Part shown: in pieces, positions 8,178 to 10,762 of the stretch
Numbering within the stretch: the first letter of the stretch is position 1
How the letters are laid out: each line of letters opens with the position of its first letter
Assembly: GCA_013203065.1 (NCBI GenBank)
Contig: JABMQV010000079.1
Span: 1 to 10,762 of the forward strand
Reading direction: 5' to 3'
DNA length: 10,762 bases
Origin: Desulfobacteraceae bacterium
GTDB taxonomy: Bacteria > Desulfobacterota > DSM-4660 > Desulfatiglandales > Desulfatiglandaceae
Made by a program: the position numbers and the translations under genes
Notes under the pieces: model-generated
What the model saw: the letters and a program-made list of their open reading frames with translations, nothing else
The model's database searches: none
What the model was told of the DNA's origin: nothing

Positions 8178-8183
8178 CTCCTT
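8178..8183 (-). promoter_or_regulatory. Shine-Dalgarno AAGGAG supporting the GTG start of cysS
   Basis: AAGGAG lies 7 nt before the GTG at 8168-8170, an ideal placement. No in-frame ATG near the N-terminus gives an equally good fit, and the protein begins with the usual family opening (MPLKLYNT) from this GTG. Confidence 0.75.
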
Positions 8184-8301
8184 TTCTACTATAGTCCTAA
8201 CAGAGGTACAGCAGGCTAAAAGACTCGCTATTTGCACAAACTTATTTAGACGTAACAAAAAAGAGGGGGTTCGGTCACACGTTGTTCGGGGAAGACAAGT
8301 C

Positions 8302-8793
8302 CTACCGGCCACGATCTGTTTCACCAACAAGACTGACCACGGCAAACGCCGCCATCCCCTCTTGCCTGCCGCATGGCCCCAGGCCTTCAGTGGTGGTCGC
8401 CTTGATATTGGCCTGGGTTGGTGGTGTTTCGATTGCTTCTGCTAATCTTTCCCGCATAGACCCCAAGAATGGCCCCAGCTTGGGTCTTTCAGCAACGATG
8501 GTAGCATCCAGATTATTCACCCGGAAGCCGTCACCCTTGACCCATATCATCACCCTCTTTAACAAAGCGATACTGTCTGCGTCTTTGTAAGCAGGATCAG
8601 TATCCGGAAAGTGCTGACCGATATCCCCCATGCCCAATGCCCCGATCAGGGCATCGATCACGGCGTGGGTCAGGACGTCCGCGTCGGAATGACCTTCCAG
8701 CCCGAGGGTATGAGGAATCTCAACGCCCCCCAGGACCAGGGGACGCCCTTCAACCAGGCGGTGTACATCATATCCGTGACCGATTCGGAACAC
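8302..8793 (-). CDS. ispF: 2-C-methyl-D-erythritol 2,4-cyclodiphosphate synthase
   Basis: IspF catalyses the fifth step of the MEP isoprenoid pathway, cyclising CDP-ME 2-phosphate to MEcPP with release of CMP. The 163-residue length is typical. The opening RIGHGYDVHRL carries the metal ligands D9 and H11, and H43 in DVLTHAVIDAL is the third zinc ligand. GHSDADV (34-40) and KATTTEGLGPCGRQEG (131-146) are the other family signatures, the last forming part of the cytidine site. The start is GTG (8791-8793) with AGGAA 5 nt upstream. IspD, often a neighbour or fusion partner, is not adjacent. The gene follows fmdB after 166 bp and precedes cysS by 131 bp; ispF-cysS linkage is also known in other deltaproteobacteria. 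Confidence 0.97.
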   Translation of the reverse strand: MFRIGHGYDVHRLVEGRPLVLGGVEIPHTLGLEGHSDADVLTHAVIDALIGALGMGDIGQHFPDTDPAYKDADSIALLKRVMIWVKGDGFRVNNLDATIVAERPKLGPFLGSMRERLAEAIETPPTQANIKATTTEGLGPCGRQEGMAAFAVVSLVGETDRGR

Positions 8794-8798
8794 GGCGC

Positions 8799-8803
8799 TT
8801 CCT
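8799..8803 (-). promoter_or_regulatory. Shine-Dalgarno AGGAA supporting the GTG start of ispF
   Basis: AGGAA (within AAAGGAA) lies 5 nt before the GTG at 8791-8793. The encoded protein then begins MFRIGHGYDVH, which aligns with the known family N-terminus, so GTG is the start. Confidence 0.7.
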
Positions 8804-8854
8804 TTCTATTCTGACTGGATCATCAGGATTACGTTGCTCAATAGGCCATAAGAA

Positions 8855-8880
8855 GGTGTTTTTGACACCGGTGTTCTTGA
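8855..8880. repeat. Short direct and inverted repeat in the fmdB-ispF gap
   Basis: Two 11-bp direct copies, GGTGTTTTTGA (8855-8865) and GGTGTTCTTGA (8870-8880), differ at one base and start 15 bp apart. They overlap a perfect 10-bp palindrome ACACCGGTGT (8865-8874) and a 5-bp stem hairpin GGTGT/ACACC (8855-8869). It could be a regulator-binding site upstream of ispF. The bases are clear, but the function is unknown. Confidence 0.4.
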
Positions 8881-8959
8881 TCTCCCTGCTTTTCAGGTGC
8901 CTTTCAATCGAAAATCGACAATCTTCAACCCCGTAAGTCCCTGTTATCCTGTCTAAGAC

Positions 8960-9178
8960 TCAGTGACAACTGCTGCAATTGGTGCTCGAACAGGTGGCGC
9001 AACCGGAGGATCCGGAAGATGGAGTGAAATTACCGCTGCTCTTAAACGAACAGGCCGACATAAGACGTCTTACGTCATCCTGGTCACAATGCGGGCATGC
9101 GACCTTGTCATCACCTCCAAAAACAAGGGTCTCAAATTCTTCATCGCACTGTGAACATATATATTCATAGATAGGCAT
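8960..9178 (-). CDS. FmdB-family zinc ribbon protein
   Basis: This 72-residue protein of the FmdB putative regulatory family opens MPIYEYIC and carries one zinc ribbon formed by two CxxC knuckles (C8/C11 and C28/C31). A Ser/Gly-rich tail follows, ending with a second cysteine group C60/C63 and C68/C71 (CX2CX4CX2C). The family is named after a gene linked to formamidase in Methylophilus, and its biochemical role is still unclear. The extra cysteine tail is a common variant in anaerobes, by my recollection, and might bind a second metal. The ATG (9176-9178) has AAGGA 7-8 nt upstream. It lies 17 bp after the deoxyhypusine-synthase-like gene, so the two are probably co-transcribed. Confidence 0.88.
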   Translation of the reverse strand: MPIYEYICSQCDEEFETLVFGGDDKVACPHCDQDDVRRLMSACSFKSSGNFTPSSGSSGCATCSSTNCSSCH

Positions 9179-9195
9179 TTCATTTTCCTTCCCAG

Positions 9196-10146
9196 CTATT
9201 TCTTGTCTAGCCCCTCGATGACCGCTGCCGCCAGAAGGGGAAACATGATCTCGTGGTGACCCACGAGACTATAGCCTTTTCCCCCCGCCAATGTGGGACG
9301 GTTAACCACGTTGGTCATGGGTCGGTAGTGTCTGATAAAATCCATATTGACTGTTGTAAAATCATTGACCTTATATTCCAGGTTCCTGACAAGGCTGAGG
9401 GCCTTCAGAAAGACCTCCGGCAGGATAACTGCCGAACCAAGGTTTATGAATACGCCCCCTTGCAGGCCGGACACGAGCCTGGCGAAAATTCGGAAATCGG
9501 TGTGGGAGGCGGTGCCTATGGATGCACCATCCACACTGGGATGAAAATGAATGATGTCTGTCCCCACTGCCACGTGCACGGTTACCGGGATATCCAGTTC
9601 ATAGGCCCTTGCCAGAATGCTGAAACGATTGTACGGGAAACTCTCCTGGACCAGCATGGAGCCTACGGATCTACCCAGACCCAGCCCCTTTCTTGCACCT
9701 TCTTTAATGGCCCCGTTGAGAAATTTCCCTGTCTCCTCGACCATGCCGAAGCTCCCCTTTCCGATCTCTGCGGCCACGTCTTCTGAGGTGGTTCCCGCCA
9801 TGGCCAGCTCCGCGTCATGTATGATGCCGGCCCCATTCATGGCCACCCCTTTGATGATTCGCCGGTTTAAGAGATCCAGAATCACGGGATTGAGCCCCAC
9901 CTTAATAGGATGAGCGCCCATTGCCAATATAATGGTCCTGTTGCCGAGAGAGGCCTCTATCATCCGGTCGATGACCTCCCTTAGGTCGCTTGCGGCAAGG
10001 ATCTTTGGCAAAGATTTCAGCCATTCGCCGAAAGACGCACCAGAACGCCATTCCTGGGAAAAATCCTCGAACTTAACTTTGCTGACCCTTTCCTTTAAGG
10101 AATAGGTTTTGACTTTGTCCAAAGAAATGGGCGTCAGTTCCGTCAT
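9196..10146 (-). CDS. Conserved protein of unknown function, possibly deoxyhypusine-synthase-like fold
   Basis: This 316-residue soluble protein has no signal peptide or membrane helix. Strongly conserved-looking blocks are GAHPIKVGLNPVI (77-89), GVAMNGAGIIHDAELAM (100-116), HVAVGTDIIHFHPSVDGASI (191-210), GGVFINLGSAVILPEVFLKA (230-249), NMDFIRHYRPMTNVVNRP (267-284) and GYSLVGHHEIMFPLLAAAV (291-309). The glycine-rich NGAGIIHD block, the IPV...GTDIIH block and the FINLGSA block resemble in order the NAD-binding (DHS-like Rossmann) regions of deoxyhypusine synthase, and I recall bacterial proteins of this kind carrying that label. I do not see the lysine-centred active site needed to call it a deoxyhypusine synthase, and bacteria generally lack the eIF5A substrate. 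The many histidines suggest metal binding or acid-base chemistry. The ATG (10144-10146) has AGGG 7-8 nt upstream. It lies 9 bp after gmhA and 17 bp before fmdB, so an operon is likely. Confidence 0.55.
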   Translation of the reverse strand: MTELTPISLDKVKTYSLKERVSKVKFEDFSQEWRSGASFGEWLKSLPKILAASDLREVIDRMIEASLGNRTIILAMGAHPIKVGLNPVILDLLNRRIIKGVAMNGAGIIHDAELAMAGTTSEDVAAEIGKGSFGMVEETGKFLNGAIKEGARKGLGLGRSVGSMLVQESFPYNRFSILARAYELDIPVTVHVAVGTDIIHFHPSVDGASIGTASHTDFRIFARLVSGLQGGVFINLGSAVILPEVFLKALSLVRNLEYKVNDFTTVNMDFIRHYRPMTNVVNRPTLAGGKGYSLVGHHEIMFPLLAAAVIEGLDKK

Positions 10147-10155
10147 GATAAAACC

Positions 10156-10743
10156 CTATTCACTCGATAGGTGTCTCTGGAAAAGGATATAGTCCACCAA
10201 ATGGCACAGGATGTGTCCCGCCAGGATATGGGACTCTTGGACCCGCGCCGTGTTTTCGGCCTTTACCACCAGCGCCATATCAACGAGGCCTGCTAGTTCC
10301 CCCCCATCCTTTCCCAGGAGTCCGACCGTGTAGATCCCCTGCCTCTTTGCATCCCTGGCTGCCAACAAAAGGTTCCTGGAGTTTCCACTGGTCGTAATCG
10401 TCAAAAGGACATCGCCTTCCATGCCAAGGGCCTTTATTTGCTTTGAAAAGATCTGTTCAAAAGAATAGTCATTCCCGATACTGGTAATTACCGAGGTATC
10501 GGTGGTTAAGGCAATGGCAGGGAGGGGGGGGCGTTCGAGGGTGAACCGATTCACAAATTCCGCGGCAAGATGCTGGGCATCTGCCGCGCTTCCCCCATTT
10601 CCACAAAGCAGCAATTTTCGGTCCGCGGTGAAGGCCAGGGCAACCTTTTCCGCCAGGAAGATCAAATTCGGAATGCTCTCCTTTATGAATACCTCCTTAA
10701 CCTTTAGGCTGTCTTTAAGAATTTCTTCAATGATCTTCTTCAA
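10156..10743 (-). CDS. gmhA: Phosphoheptose isomerase (sedoheptulose 7-phosphate isomerase)
   Basis: GmhA converts sedoheptulose 7-phosphate to D-glycero-D-manno-heptose 7-phosphate, the first step toward ADP-heptose for the LPS inner core. This points to a Gram-negative cell. The 195-residue SIS-domain protein has CGNGGSAADAQHLAAEF (47-63), TTSGNSRNLL (117-126) and ARVQESHILAGH (166-177). H58, E62, Q169 and H177 match the zinc and catalytic positions of E. coli GmhA. Length is normal. The start is TTG (10741-10743): an in-frame stop lies directly before it, no in-frame ATG occurs until past residue 100, and AAAGGGGG is 5 nt upstream. The promoter and any upstream partners such as hldE lie outside the window. 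Confidence 0.93.
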   Translation of the reverse strand: MKKIIEEILKDSLKVKEVFIKESIPNLIFLAEKVALAFTADRKLLLCGNGGSAADAQHLAAEFVNRFTLERPPLPAIALTTDTSVITSIGNDYSFEQIFSKQIKALGMEGDVLLTITTSGNSRNLLLAARDAKRQGIYTVGLLGKDGGELAGLVDMALVVKAENTARVQESHILAGHILCHLVDYILFQRHLSSE

Positions 10744-10748
10744 TTAAG

Positions 10749-10756
10749 CCCCCTTT
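10749..10756 (-). promoter_or_regulatory. Shine-Dalgarno AAAGGGGG supporting the TTG start of gmhA
   Basis: AAAGGGGG lies 5 nt before TTG (10741-10743), and an in-frame TAA sits between them. The TTG is thus the only start that keeps the full SIS-family N-terminal helix. Confidence 0.7.
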
Positions 10757-10762
10757 GCGCCA

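Noticed and set aside
8186..8196. TATAGT just before the cysS ribosome-binding site as a -10 box
   Set aside because: No -35-like hexamer lies 16-18 bp upstream, and transcription would start within the Shine-Dalgarno.
8225..8275. T-run after ispF (CCCCCTCTTTTTT on the minus strand) as a terminator
   Set aside because: No G-rich arm lies upstream to form a stem with the C-run, so there is no hairpin.
8887..8902. Sigma-54-like element (GG and GC 10 bp apart, within AGGCACCTGAAAAGCA) upstream of ispF
   Set aside because: The GG/GC spacing fits, but the conserved TT before GC is AA, and ispF is a housekeeping gene with no nearby enhancer-binding protein. Probably chance.
9196..10146. Naming this gene deoxyhypusine synthase
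   Set aside because: Resemblance is limited to fold-level blocks; the catalytic lysine motif is not evident and the usual eIF5A substrate is not expected in bacteria.

Overview
All ten genes in this window lie on the minus strand, so the text follows them from high to low coordinates. The gene content suggests an anaerobic, Gram-negative deltaproteobacterium (Desulfobacterota type). The pointers are an LPS heptose gene, the MEP isoprenoid pathway, a giant FAD/Fe-S/CCG-domain 2-hydroxyacid dehydrogenase of the kind common in sulfate reducers, an oxygen-sensitive 2-hydroxyacyl-CoA dehydratase activase, and a Cys/Ser-tailed FmdB protein. The taxon is inferred from gene families, not from a marker gene.

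Layout. (1) 10743-8960: gmhA (sedoheptulose-7-phosphate isomerase, TTG start), a conserved deoxyhypusine-synthase-like protein of unknown function, and a small FmdB zinc ribbon. They are spaced by 9 and 17 bp and so are probably one operon whose promoter lies outside the window. (2) 8959-8794: a 166-bp gap with a short direct and inverted repeat and no convincing promoter or terminator. (3) 8793-4735: ispF (GTG), a 131-bp gap in which I see only the cysS ribosome-binding site, then cysS (GTG) overlapping uvrB by 8 bp. This is a housekeeping block covering isoprenoid precursors, cysteinyl-tRNA and nucleotide excision repair. (4) 4665-3286: malonyl-CoA decarboxylase, 69 bp after uvrB. (5) A 164-bp gap with the best promoter in the window (TTGACA-N18-TATAGT), a possible leader hairpin with a U tract, and a strong Shine-Dalgarno. 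(6) 3121-1: an 867-residue FAD/[4Fe-4S]/CCG 2-hydroxyacid dehydrogenase, a 75-codon ORF that is only the C-terminal tail of a 2-hydroxyacyl-CoA dehydratase subunit, and the N-terminal part of a matching ATP-dependent activase cut off by the window edge.

How they may work together. Region 6 is the least ordinary part. A dehydrogenase for D-2-hydroxyacids (lactate, glycolate or 2-hydroxyglutarate are candidates), a dehydratase fragment and its activase share one transcription unit, which resembles a YjiM/YjiL or HgdB/HgdC arrangement whose catalytic subunit has been reduced to a stub. The malonyl-CoA decarboxylase just upstream has its own conserved active-site motifs but no visible malonate importer or synthetase neighbour. 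The rest is ordinary core metabolism. I see no CRISPR, mobile element, tRNA/rRNA or phage signature, and no clear case for a wholly new system.
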